Part shown: one piece after another, positions 1-12,600 of the stretch | Position numbering within the stretch: the first letter of the stretch is position 1 | How the letters are laid out: every line of letters begins with the position of its first letter | Origin: Rhizophagus clarus | Taxonomy: Eukaryota > Glomeromycota > Glomeromycetes > Glomerales > Glomeraceae | NCBI GenBank assembly: GCA_015698045.1 | Contig: BLAL01000356.1 | Location: forward strand, 1,240,001-1,304,000 | Length of the DNA: 64,000 nucleotides | Direction: 5' to 3' | Made by a program: the position numbers and the translations under genes | Notes under the pieces: generated by a model | What the model was told of the DNA's origin: nothing | The model's input: only the letters and a program-made list of their open reading frames with translations | Databases searched by the model: none

Positions 1-1051
1 ATAACAAGTAAAGGTATCTGCACGATAATAAATAAGAAATAATTAAAAATTATTTTACGTGCAGAATAATTGATTTTGAATTCATACTAGTTAATACAAA
101 TAACCGACAATATAATTTATTTCTGATATCAATATTGATATAGAATATTTAGATTTAATGCTCCATATAAAAGTCAACAATTACCGTTGCCTCTTATAAA
201 CAATTCAAAAAGAATATTATATTTGAAACATATTACAAATACTGTACAGTACTACGGAGACTCGTAATAAGGTTTTATTGCGATCAATAAAAGCAAAGAA
301 TTAAATGTGATTTTTACAAATCAATATTAACTAGTACGGAGAGGATTGTGAAAAATTTCGATCATGCGATTTTTATCTATGCAAGAAGCATTATGGGATT
401 CCGAGATTTTTTTTTTAAAAAAAGGAATATTCTAATTTTAAAAAGAAACTTTACAAATTAAACCTGCGAACAGATCAAATCGTGAACAGGTTAAACCAAC
501 TATCTTCTATATTTATAATATACTAGGAAACAGAAACCGTTATAAGTCCGAAGCGAATGTATCACAAATTTTATTTTTATCTGTTTATATAAATGTAGTA
601 TAAATTTCAATGACGTAACGTGTGCGGACAACCGGACTTCGCCACGTGATCTTATACTGTATGTCATAAAGGTTCATAAACACATATAGTCCTTCGCTTC
701 GGACAATTATATTAATTAGTCCATGTTATTTTCCGCGTTTCTACTCCCGAGTCTTAATACAGCTTCGAAATATTCGTTAAAGTCGTGATTTGAGGATAAA
801 TTGGGAACCTTAATTCGTGTTTATGATTGTCCACTATTCTTTTAGTTTCGCATTTGATCTTTTTCCTTAATTTCCATTCTTCTAATACCGAGATATTATA
901 TTTTACTAATATTGCATTCTGATAATTAAATTAAATAAATAAAATCATTTATTATTATAATACAGTGCTATAATACAGTATGAATCATGAATGATAAATA
1001 TTATACAATAAATAATAATAATAAATAATAATAAACAAACAATTGTTATTT
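1..1051. other. Intergenic, no gene recognised
   Basis: AT-rich sequence without a supported reading frame on either strand. A CACGTG palindrome occurs near 641 (gccacgtgatc), the core also found in the kinase-Sel1 promoters of this window, but no gene follows it closely. The 3' part (about 1000-1050) is an (AAT)n-rich stretch just beyond the stop of the minus-strand gene that follows. Confidence 0.5.
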
Positions 1052-1525
1052 TTATACTGCATTATCAGGAGGTGAAGTATTTTTGTTTCTATTTCTATTA
1101 CGACGCTTAAACCAAACATAAATTGAAATTATTATTATTAAAACTATTGTGATTATTATTGAAATAGTGAGTATATCAGGATTTTCTGTTTTTACTACCC
1201 CTTTATTCACTTCCTCTTTATTTCCTTCATAAACTTTGTCATTGTTAAAATTATTATTATTATTATTATTATTATTTACATATTCAGACTTTCCGATATT
1301 ATCAAGAACACTTCCAGGTACACTTCCAGTTTTTCCTATTTTACGTTCAGGTCTTCGATCAACTCCTTCTCCAGCTTCGTTAAAAATCTTTCCTGGAAGT
1401 TTACTTCCTTCAAGTACCAATAAATCGCCATTAATAATAATAATCAAAAATGTTAACAATAAACATCTAATAAATTTTTTTCGTATGTTATTCAATAAAG
1501 TCATCGTTAAATTCATGTTTTCCAT
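1052..1525 (-). CDS. Small two-TM or signal-anchored membrane protein, 157 aa, unknown function
   Basis: Single-exon frame, ATG at 1525 and stop at 1052. A hydrophobic N-terminal stretch (about residues 21-33, after the basic NNIRKKFIR) could be a signal peptide or first membrane segment. The middle is polar, with a proline and glycine containing part (44-80) and an asparagine run (84-92) encoded by an (ATT)n microsatellite, so length polymorphism is likely. A strong membrane helix follows at about 118-139, then a basic stop-transfer tail RRNRNRNK. With a cleaved signal peptide this would be a type I single-pass protein with a short cytosolic tail. No family is recognised. The protein is low-complexity, but the order leader, linker, TM and basic tail argues for a real gene. 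Confidence 0.55.
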   Translation of the reverse strand: MENMNLTMTLLNNIRKKFIRCLLLTFLIIIINGDLLVLEGSKLPGKIFNEAGEGVDRRPERKIGKTGSVPGSVLDNIGKSEYVNNNNNNNNNFNNDKVYEGNKEEVNKGVVKTENPDILTISIIITIVLIIIISIYVWFKRRNRNRNKNTSPPDNAV

Positions 1526-3505
1526 TCATATACTGTAGGTGGCACGACCGGTGCGTGATTTAATAAATTTAATTGATTTAATAGTGAGTAACAAATATCA
1601 CGTCTAAAGTAATGGTAACGTCTAAACAAAATTTTTGGACAGGAATTAATATAAGCAAATGATTTATTTTTTTTTTGTTTCCAAATTTTCTTCGATTAAA
1701 AAATTTTATTAAAAATAATTATACCTTATATATACACTTCAATTCGGAATACAAACTCCTTAACTTCGTCATCTTTTTATATTGTGTTACTGTCTTTTTT
1801 TTCCCTATTATCCAAAAATTGAAATATAATAAAATTCTTAATGAGAATTTACTAAGGAAAAAAAAAAAATGATTTTTATATTAAGTAATTAAATAACTTA
1901 TAAGTAATGATAAAAACATTTCTAACGAATTTTGATAATTAAATAACACTATTTAAGGTCATAAGTTTCCTTGTAATGTACAAGTGTACCACTGGTAGAT
2001 CTTTCTTTGTCGAATTGTAACACTAAATACTGGTTGTCCATTTTCCTTATGTTGTATTTCCAATTCATAAAAAAAAATTAATTAATTAACATCGAATTGT
2101 AGCACTAAATACTGGTTGTCTTTGTCCATTTTCTTTATGCTGTATTTCCAATTAATAAAACCTGATTTTGGATATTTCATAACAAGAAATGTACCAATAG
2201 AATTGCATCAACGTAACAAAATTTTTTAATTATATAATACAACTATATTACTATTAACTGTTAATATAATTTTTATTAAGTTCGACTGATTGGATGATTG
2301 GATAGTCGGAGTCCACAGAAATAATCACGTTAATGCATGTCAGAAATATGTTTTATCTTGTAATATATTGTTTGATTAATAGTTTACAGTCGGAAGCGAA
2401 TTATGTATTAATCATGACAAACGAAAATTAAAATTGTTTCTAAATTATCTGAGCAGACATTTTGACGATCACAAGTTTTTTAATTCATTCTGGCTATTAT
2501 TAGATATTTCAATACCTGTCATATGCCCATAACCAAGCTAATCTGCAACGGTATGTCGAGAAGGTTTTTTCAATAGTGTAAATTCACGTATTTAAATATG
2601 TACGTTTCCATTAAAAAAAAAAAAAATAATAGAATCCAGAAAGAGAATGGCTTCTTAAGCTAAATTCATGAGTTTTATTGTCCGTAATTTCTTACGAACT
2701 TCTTTCCTATTTAACGTTAATTTTTCTTTATGTACTGTCGTGAGATATCATTTATTTTATTTTTTTTAAAGAGGAAATTTTCAAAAATGGGTCAATGAAA
2801 TAACAATATTTGGAAGAAATATGATCATTAGAAGATTAGATATCTGATACGATTTATTTACTTTCGAAATTCTGTGAGGAAGAATATAATTTTGGGTGTT
2901 AAATAAGAAAGCTATCAAATAGTGAATTGTTTTACTCCATTATGGGTAACCTGAATTTTTAATTTGATACTAAATAAATACTGATAATATCAATTGTACG
3001 ACGAATGCATTAATTCTCTTTGTCGATAGGCTGTTTCTTAAGTCTTGGCTAGCTGCGCATAATCCCAAATTGAAATTTTGTGATCATCATATGATTTACC
3101 CGAAATTTCGGTAATCAAAATCATCCTAAATAATCTGCACGTTTCATATATTTCGAAGATTCGATCTGTTTGTTATTAAAATGATAAATGACAATTTGAA
3201 TATGGTAATCGGTTAGTAATTAAATGGAAAATTCCGTTACAATAATTTGTTTTTTTTTTGAAAGGGATCAACAAAATCTAAATTAAATTATACATTATAA
3301 ATAAATATGAGTTAACGAATATTTATGACCAGCTTTCCAAAACAAAAAAAAAAATTTTCTTTTTTCAATTTCTTTTTTTCTTCTCTTTTTTTTTTCTAAA
3401 AAAAAACATCATCATACAAATATTATATTATTAATATATACAAATATATATATTATTATCCTTTTTTAATAATAATATAATTAAACAGATTATATTACAT
3501 TTAGT
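1526..3505. other. Intergenic, with a short tandem duplication
   Basis: No convincing gene. A stretch of about 60 bp is duplicated in tandem at 2012-2067 and 2091-2157 (both carry TCGAATTGTARCACTAAATA and a shared TTGTATTTCCAATT-like end). The final 200 bases before the kinase ATG at 3506 are T-rich and then (AT)n-rich. They lack the CACGTG-type motif found upstream of several other kinase-Sel1 copies. Confidence 0.45.
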
Positions 3506-5866
3506 ATGACTGATAATACTGATACAAGTGAATGGATTGACTGGATAGAAGAAGCTATAACAAGAGAATTTTTTAAATTTTACGATTATTCCCAATTCAG
3601 AGATATTCGTGAAATTGGTACTGGAGGATTTGGGAAGGTCTATCGTGCAAACTGGAAGAATTCAAAATATTTGGCGTTAAAATCTTTTAATTTTAACAAC
3701 GCTACCGCTAAAGAAGTTGTTCATGAGGTAAATTTTATCAAATTTATTGTAATATCACAATTATATTTATTTCTTATTTTTAAAATTTATTTAGTTAAAA
3801 TTACAACGTGACGTTGATTTTCATAATAATATTATCCGTTTTCATGGAATAACAGGTATTTATAAAGCAATGATAATATCGCATTTTCATTATTATTTCG
3901 AAAAATGATTAAATGAAAAAACCATTCTTCCTCCTTTTTTTATGATATATTTATTAGCGGACCAGGATAAAAAATATTTATTGGTAATAGAATACGCTGA
4001 TGGAGGTACACTTAAACAATATTTAAGGAAAAATATTAACAATCTCACTTGGGATAATAAATATAACCTAGCATTTCAACTTGCTTGCGCCGTTTCTTGT
4101 TTACATAACGAAGGAATAGTGCACCGTGATCTGGTAAATATACATATTTTTGTCTTTCAAATTATAAATTCTTGTATCTAATTTATTTCTATCAATTACT
4201 AGCACTCAAGCAATGTTTTAGTCCATCAACATAATATCAAATTGGCGGATTTTGGTTTATCAAGAAGAATAGATGATGCAACAACACAATCCCCATTTTT
4301 CGGCGTAATACCTTATATTGATCCTGCGAAATTTAAAAAGAAGAGCAGTAGAGACCCAGTAATTATACATAATTTAAATAAAATGAGTGACGTTTACAGC
4401 GTCGGTGTATTATTATGGGAGATATCCAGCTACCGACCCCCTTTTTATACTGAAGGAGAAAGTTATGATGTCAGTTTAGCTGTTGAAATCTCACAGGGCC
4501 TTAGAGAAACGGTCGTTCCTAACACTCCAGATGAATATGCAAAACTTTTTATTGGTGGGTATTATTATGATATACAGTAAAATTGGGACTGTTTTTTTTT
4601 TAATTAGATAGGTATATTTATTAATTCAATCTTTCTTTTTTTTTAGAATGCTGGGATGGCGAACCCGTGAAAAGACCAACAATAAACGAAGTGATGGAGA
4701 GGCTAAAAGCGATTCTCATGAAATCAATTATAATGAGAACCAACACGATAACCGGAAATTATTCTCCACTACCGGACTTTGATGAAATTATTTTTTTCCG
4801 TCAAGATGACAATTCAAGTATCATTGATAATACGAGTCATAATTCTTTAAATTCATTACATGGAGAAATCAGCCAAATTATCGCCAATTTTGATATCATG
4901 AATACCAAGGAAATAATTGATACTTTGGCAGCAGATTTAGATCTAGTAGCCTCGAAATTAGAGATATTTATCTCTAAAATAACGAATGAGGGGAAAAATT
5001 CTTCAACAAGCTTAAGAAAGCAAAATGTACTTGACTATCTTAGTAAAAATGAATTACAAAAAGACAATGTACCGGTCAAGATTTCACCTGATGAAATTTT
5101 TAAATGGTTATTATGTCATCAAAATGAACCAAAATATATATTTTTACTTGGTTACTTTTATTATATAGGGATTGAAACTGATGTTGATCTTAAGAAATCA
5201 TATGAATTATTTCTTGATGCATCGGAAAATATGCACGTTTTATCACAATATTTTGTTGGAGAATGTCTCCAATTTGGAGACGGAGTCGAAAAAGATGAAA
5301 AATTGGCCTTCGAATATTTTGAAAGGGTAGCAAAGAAAAATTATGCGATCGGGCAATTAAAATTGGGTGCCATTTATGATAAAGGGATCCCAGGTGTTAA
5401 AAAGAGTTCCAAGAAGGCCGCTTATTGGTATGAAAAAGCCGCGAATAATGGAAATAATACGGCTATTTATAATTTGGCTTTTATGTACAAGGATAAAATA
5501 GGTGTTAATAGAGATCATAAAAAAGCTTTTAGGTTATTTAAACAATCAGCCGAAAATGGAGACGCTGATGGTATGGCAATGTTAGGATATTGCTATAATA
5601 ACGGAGTTGGAACCGCTGTTAATAAAATGAAAGCTTTTGAATCATATCAAAAAGCTATTGAATTAGGAAATTTATCGGCTCAATATAATATCGCTTTAAT
5701 GTATGAAGCGGGAGAAGGGATTAAAAAGGATATTGATAAAGCAATTTATTGGTTTAAAAAATCTTCTGAATTGGGTGATAAAGATGCTGTAAATAGATTG
5801 AAGAAACTTTTAAGAATCAAAGAAGATGATGAGATGTTATTGTTTAATTTTAATTTTCATAATTAG
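3506..5866 (+). CDS. TKL-type protein kinase with C-terminal Sel1 repeats, 676 aa, five exons
   Basis: Predicted signalling kinase: an N-terminal kinase domain and a C-terminal Sel1 scaffold for protein-protein contacts. Exons by splice sites and paralogue alignment: 3506-3727, 3795-3855, 3958-4133, 4203-4554, 4647-5866 (phases 0, 1, 0, 1). Glycine loop GTGGFGKV (about 38-45), VAIK-type Lys59 (LALK), catalytic HRDL with Asp152 and Asn157 (HSSN), DFG Asp169, a YIDP element where most kinases have [15 protein letters not shown], and CWDGEPVKRP at the end of the domain. After a linker containing LHGEISQIIANFDIMNTKEI come about six Sel1 repeats (about residues 435-670). This is the most diverged copy of the cluster and the only one with six repeats. 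The fourth intron has a weaker donor (gtgggt). All catalytic residues are present, so activity is plausible. Confidence 0.88.
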
Positions 5867-6316
5867 ATTTTAGTCTTATTCATGTAATTACATTTTTTTC
5901 TTTTTTTTTGTAAAATATAATATATATAATAAAATTTTGTATATCGTTTAATTTGTTTTAATACAGTATGTGAAAAACATAAAGAAAATTATTTGAATAC
6001 GTCAAAGCCGTTAAAATATACCCGAAAAACAAAGTTCTGGTATTTATAAAATTTCCCGGAAATCTATTTTGTTATCTCCGAACAAAAAAAATCTTCCAGC
6101 AAAATTTTGTACGATGGTTGCACGTGATTAAGCCACGTGATACATTTTTCACGTGTGATCAGATTGATCAGATTATCACCTGCATTGTGCACGTGATTAT
6201 GTTGTGTATCCGACGATTTAAATGAAATGGTCATTTTTCATTAAAATAGTCTTTTTTCCTATTTTTTCGTACTCGAATAAATATACTTTTCTGCAGATAT
6301 CATATACACATACAAA
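5867..6316. other. Intergenic spacer carrying the promoter of the next kinase-Sel1 gene
   Basis: Holds the 3' flank of the preceding gene and, from about 6100, the promoter of the next copy. Three CACGTG or CACGTG-like palindromes lie between 6121 and 6200. A proximal block ACTTTTCTGCAGATATCATA (6287-6306), shared with other family members, ends just before the ATG. Confidence 0.6.
6121..6140 (+). promoter_or_regulatory. Palindromic CACGTG promoter motif of kinase-Sel1 genes
   Basis: CACGTGATTAAGCCACGTGA, two half-sites separated by about 14 bp, 177 bp before the ATG. Related sequences sit at a similar distance upstream of other family members (25492, 37047, 52161). CACGTG is the classical bHLH E-box core, so a bHLH-type factor is a reasonable guess. 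Binding is inferred only. Confidence 0.5.
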
Positions 6317-8935
6317 ATGTCTGAAATGAATAATTGGCTTAAGTGGATTGAAGAAGCCATTTCTAAAAAGCACATTAAGTATTACGAGTACAACCATTTT
6401 AAATATGTTGAAAAAATTGGTGAAGGTGGTTTCGGAGAAATTTATCGTGCGAAATACAAACATTCACATCAATATTATGCGTTAAAAGCTCTTCTTAATA
6501 TTGATGAAAATGGTATTAAAGAGCTTGTTCGTGAGGTGACTATATAGTTTATATCACTTATGTGTTATTTCAGTTTATAAATTTATTTGTGTATAATTTA
6601 TCTAGATTGAATTCCAACGTGAAGTTACTTCCCATGATAACATTATTAGCTTTTATGGGATTACCATTAAAGGTATTAAAGGTAATAAATGAATTATTTA
6701 GAAAAGGATGTAATTATAATACGATCAATAAAAGGTGATAAATTTTTTATTTTTTTAGAGAATCAAAATGACGACATTAAGAAATATCTCTTAGTGATGG
6801 AGTATGCTGACTGTGGTACTCTTAAGGATTATTTGAAAAAAAATTCTAAGAAACTTACCTGGGAAGACAGATATAAACTTGCGTATCAATTGGCTAGTGC
6901 CGTATCATGGTTGCATGATGAAGACATAGTACATCGTGATTTGGTAATTTATCCAGTTTATTATTTGACGATTATATTAACGATTGTATTGTATAATTTA
7001 TTTAATGAGTATTTATTCTTTTTATTTTAGCACTCAAATAATGTGCTAGTCAACCAAAATATAATCAAATTAGCCGATTTTGGACTGTCAAAGAGAATTG
7101 AGGGAACATCTAAAAGTAAAAAAGGTATATTTGGATTAGTCCCTTATATTGATCCAAAAAAACTTTACAATAGTTCATACTCTTTAAATAAGGAGAGTGA
7201 TGTATACAGTGTAGGCGTGCTTTTATGGGAGATATCGAGTGGTCAACCACCCTTTTATATAGAAGGGGAGTCATATGATGGTAGTTTAGCCATCCAGATT
7301 ATACAAGGTACTAGAGAAAAAAATATTCCTGATACTCCCACTAAATATTCTAAGCTTTATACTGGTAAGTCAACTTTAAAGTTTCAATTATGATTCAACT
7401 TTTATACTGTAAATAACTAAAAAATTCTTTCTTTTTTTATTATAGAATGTTGGGATGGCAACCCAGATAATCGGCCATCTATTCATGATGTTGTTGAAAG
7501 ATTACATGCAATGATTTATCCTCAAAATGAAAATCTTGATGAGAAAAATGATCCAATGGCAGATGAAAATATAGCTTCAGTTAGTGCTGTAAAAGTATCA
7601 CATAGAGAAACATCTTTGGTTATTCCAGATTTTATAGAAGAAACTGATTTTATAGAAGAAACTGATTTAAGTATAGAAGTTAATGAAATTACAAAATTTA
7701 TACTTGAAGCGATCAATAAAGAAAGTCTATTTAATTTAAAACAAAAAGTTCTTGATTATATTAATAATAAAAATATAAATCCACAAGAAATTTATAATTG
7801 GCTATATAATAATCAAAACCATAATTCAAATTCAATTTTTTTGTTTGGGCTTTTTAAATATTATGGGATTGAAACAATTAAAGATTATGATAAGGCATTT
7901 AATTTATTTATTAAAGCATCAGAACAAGATTGTATATTGGCACAATTTTTTGTTGGTAGATGTTATAGATTTGGGCATGGAACCACAAAAAATAAAAAAT
8001 TATCTTTCGAATATTATGAAAGAGTAGCTAATAAAGGTTGTGCAGCTGGACAAACTAGTATTGGTATTTGTTATCTTATTGGATCAGGTGTTGATGAAAA
8101 ATCAAAAATTGCTTTCAATTGGTACGAAAAAGCTGCAAATAATGGTAATATAATAGCTATATGTAATCTTGGTTATTGTTATAAAGAAGGAAATGGTGTT
8201 GAAAAAGATATAAATAAAGCAATTTATTGGCATAGAAAATCGGCAGAACAAGGGTATGAAATTGCTCAAAAAGAATTAAAAAAATTAATGGAAAATATAG
8301 AAATTTATTTAACAATTGATTTAACTAAATTTATATTGGAAATGATTAATAAGGAAAGTTTATTTAATTTAAAGCAAAAAGTTCTTAACTATATTAATAA
8401 TAAAAGTATAAGTCCACAAGAAATTTATAATTGGCTATATAATAATCAAAATCATAATTCAAATTCAATCTTTTTGTTTGGGTTTTTTAAATATTATGGA
8501 ATTGAAACAATTAAAGATTATGATAAGGCATTTAATTTATTTATTAAAGCATCAGAACAAGATTGTACATTGGCACAATTTTTTGTTGGCAGGTGTTATA
8601 GATTTGGGCATGGAACCACAAAAAATAAAAAATTATCTTTTGAATATTATGAAAGAGTAGCTAATAAAGGTTGTGCAGGTGGACAAACTAGTATTGGTAT
8701 TTGTTATCTTACTGGGACAGGTGTTAATGATAATTCAAAAATTGCTTTTGATTGGTACAAAAAAGCTGCAAATAATGGAAATATAATAGCTATGTGTAAT
8801 CTTGGTTACTGTTATAAAGAAGGAAATGGTGTTGAAAAAGATATAAATAAAGCAATTCATTGGCATAGAAAATCGGCAGAACAAGGGTATGAAATTGCTC
8901 AAAAAGAATTAGAAAAATTAATGGAAAACAAATAA
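6317..8935 (+). CDS. TKL-type kinase with a duplicated Sel1 module, 767 aa, five exons
   Basis: Exons: 6317-6535, 6606-6681, 6759-6943, 7031-7364, 7446-8935. An alternative donor at 6673 would shorten exon 2 by three codons without a frameshift. Starts [10 protein letters not shown] like its paralogues. Kinase landmarks: glycine loop IGEGGFGEI, Lys57 (YALK), HRDL with Asp159, HSNN, DFG (D176), [22 protein letters not shown]. The linker has [12 protein letters not shown] and a doubled DFIEET. The Sel1 part is two near-identical copies of one module of about 210 residues (7684-8295 and 8314-8935), each with a helical ITKFILE...[15 protein letters not shown] segment and four Sel1 repeats, giving eight in total. 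The duplication is unique to this copy and looks recent. The paired CACGTG motif lies upstream. Confidence 0.88.
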
Positions 8936-9671
8936 TCTACGTATAATCTGTTGTATAATCAATATACTACTTATTAATAAACATATTATCTGAGTTTAAA
9001 TTATTTTTTTAAATGTAATGCGTACATCTAAAATATATAAAAAGTACTGTGTTATATTGATTTTCCATGATAAGTAAAGTTTTGTTATTTTCTTTTTTTT
9101 TAGATTTTGGTTTCGAGCGGTAAGTTTCGCAACTCTAATTTTTTGGATAATTTTCTTTTTTAACTAAAGACGTTTATTAACGTTTCTTTTAACTTCTTTT
9201 GTAGATTTTCGGGTTCATGATGCTATAACGTGAAAACGTATGAATAAGTTTCGTGAAATTCTCCTTATTTCTTCTTATAGATCCTGGTCTTCATTCTTAG
9301 ACTGCTGGTAAGTTCGAACCTTATTGATTTATTTAGGAAAAGTTTATTAAGGTTTCCTTTCTTCATTTTGTAGGGTCTAGGCTATTCTTCTTTTCTTTAG
9401 GATCGCTCAAGCTAACTTTGACATTACAATTTTGCAGTATATTTTAGGAAAACTATCACTGGCAAGTGATATTAATTAAGCTGTCACTGTCACATGATTT
9501 GATGAAACCCTATTTGCCATTATTTGTCACTGTGATCGGCAAAATGTAAGTACTACATAAGTGCTCGTGCTATGATCAACATATCTGCATATATTGTACA
9601 ACTATATATACACAAGGCGTAAAGGATATTAACTTTTATTAAGGAAAAGCTTTGACGTAATTATTATAGTA
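8936..9671. other. Intergenic: exon-intron modules upstream of the micro-exon kinase gene
   Basis: Between about 9090 and 9420 there is a chain of short segments bounded by good splice signals: 9104-9119 (tttttttag | gtaagttt), 9205 to about 9229 (cttttgtag | gtgaaaac), 9281-9307 (cttcttatag | gtaagttc) and a segment from 9374 (cattttgtag). The intervening introns carry branch-like TTTATTAACG or TTTATTAAGG followed by a T-rich tract. I cannot join the segments into an open frame. They could be upstream untranslated exons of the next gene or a relic of the module family also seen at 33.2-34.1, 41.4-42.0 and 54 kb. The rest (9430-9671) holds nothing clear. Confidence 0.4.
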
Positions 9672-12600
9672 ATGGCTGACAGTAGTGATCAAGGTAAAAA
9701 GCGCATGGTGTGTGATATTTAATAGAAAGTAGAATTATTCGGTAAAAATATAATTTCTTATAATTCAATAACACTGGATTATTTACATAATAGTAAATCA
9801 TAGAAAAATTAATCTTGGTAAGTTATCAGTTTTTTTTTTCACGGCATTTTATATAATATTCAAATAATTAAATTCTTTTATTCTTTCGTTAAATATTTCT
9901 TTATTTAAATGCATGATTAGAGGAGTGTAAGTGATACACTTAATTTATAGTATTTACTTTTGTAATAATATTTGCATCTAACATTTAATAATTAATAATA
10001 CTACAGGGTGTAAGTTTATGATATCTATATTCCTGTCATTTATATAATTAACATTAACTAATTCTTTATCTAAAACATTATTTAATAATATAGGGAGTAA
10101 GTTGTTTATTTAATTCTATTATTACATATTTATAACATATATTATTACTTAATTAACTAAATTCATTATTTAAAAATTATTTAATAATATAGTTCGTAAG
10201 TTATCTATTTAATTCTATTATTACATATTTATATAACAGATAATATTTACATATAATTTAAACTAACTAATTCTTTATTTAAAATTATTTAATAATATAG
10301 CTGGTAAGTTATCTATTTTAATTCTATTATTACATAATTATATACCAGATAATATTTACATATAATTTAAACTAACTAAATTCTTTATATAAAAATTATT
10401 TAATAATATAGAGCGTAAGTTATTTATTTAATTCTATTATTACATATTTATATAACAGATAATATTTATATATAATTTAAACTAACTAAATTCTTTATTT
10501 AAAAAATTATTTAATAATATAGCTCGTAAGTTATCTATTTAATTCTATTATTACATATTTATATAATATTTACATATAATTTAAACTAACTAAATTCTTT
10601 ATTTAATAATATAGGGAGTAAGTTATCTATTTAATTCTATTATTACATATTTATATAACGGATAATATTTACATATAATTTAAACTAACTAAATTCTTTG
10701 TTTAATAAATTATTTAATAATATAGCTCGTAAGTTATCTATTTAATTATATTATTACATATTTATATAACAGATAAGATTTACATATAGTTTAAACTAAC
10801 TAAATTCTTTGTTTAAAAAATTATTCAATAATATAGGGCGTAAGTTAATTCTATTATTACATATTTATATAACGGATAATATTTACATATAATTTATACT
10901 AACTAAATTCCTTATTTATTTTAGTTGGTAGGTCATACTCTATTATTACATATTTATATAACAGATAATATTTACATATAATTTAAACTAACTAAATTCT
11001 TTATTTAATAATATAGGGAGTAAGTTATCTATTTAATTCTATTATTACATATTTATATAACGGATAATATTTACATATAATTTAAACTAACTAAATTCTT
11101 TATTTAAAAAATTATTTAATAATATAGAGCGTAAGTTAATTCTATTATTACATATTTATATAACAGATAATATTTACATATAATTTAAACTAACTAAATT
11201 CTTTATTTAAAAAATTATTTAATAATATAGCTCGTAAGTTATCTATTTAATCATATTTATATAACAGATAAGATTTACATATAGTTTAAACTAACTAAAT
11301 TCTTTGTTTAAAAAATTATTTAATAATATAGCTCGTAAGTTATCTATTTAATTCTATTATTACATATTTATATAACGGATAATATTTACATATAACTTAA
11401 ACTAACTAAATTCTTTATTTAAAAAATTATTCAATAATATAGGGCGTAAGTTATTTCTATTATTACATATTTATATAACGGATAATATTTACATATAATT
11501 TATACTAACTAAATTCCTTATTTATTTTAGTTGGTAGGTCATACTCTATTATTACATATTTATATAACAGATAATATTTACATATAATTTAAACTAACTA
11601 AATTCTTTATTTAATAATATAGGGAGTAAGTTATCTATTTAATTCTATTATTACATATTTATATAACGGATAATATTTACATATAATTTAAACTAACTAA
11701 ATTCTTTATTTAATAATATAGGGAGTAAGTTATCTATTTAATTCTATTATTACATATTTATATAACGGATAATATTTACATATAATTTAAACTAACTAAA
11801 TTCTTTATTTAAAAATATTTAATAATATAGAGCGTAAGTTAACTATTTAATTCTATTATTACATATTTATATAAAGATAATATTTACATATAATTTAAAC
11901 TAACTAAATTTTTTATTTAAAAAATTATTCAATAATATAGTGCGTAAGTTAATTCTATTATTACATATTTATATAACGGATAATATTTACATATAATTTA
12001 AACTAACTAAATTCTTTATTTAAAAAATTATTCAATAATATAGGGTGTAAGTTAATTCTATTATTACATATTTATGTAACGGATAATATTTACATAAAAT
12101 TTAAACTAACTAAATTCTTTATTTAAAAAATCATTCAATAATATAGGGTGTAAGTTAATTCTATTATTGCATATTTTTATAACGGATAATATTTACATAT
12201 AATTTAAACTAACTAAATTCTTTATTTAAAAATATTTAATAATATAGTTCGTAAGTTATCTATTTAATTCTATTATTACATATTTATATAACAGATAATA
12301 TTTACATATAATTTAAACTAACTAAATTCTTTATTTAAAAAATCATTCAATAATATAGGGTGTAAGTTAATTCTATTATTGCATATTTTTATAACGGATA
12401 ATATTTACATATAATTTAAACTAACTAAATTCTTTATTTAAAAATATTTAATAATATAGTTCGTAAGTTAACTATTTAATTCTATTATTACATATTTTTA
12501 TAACAGATAATATTTACATATAATTTAAACTAACTAAATTCTTTATTTAAAAATATTTAATAATATAGAGCGTAAGTTAACTATTTAATTCTATTATTAC

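Noticed and set aside
7845..8027. Small alternative-frame proteins inside the duplicated Sel1 module (also 8478-8660)
   Set aside because: Exact shadows of the Sel1 coding frame, duplicated with it.
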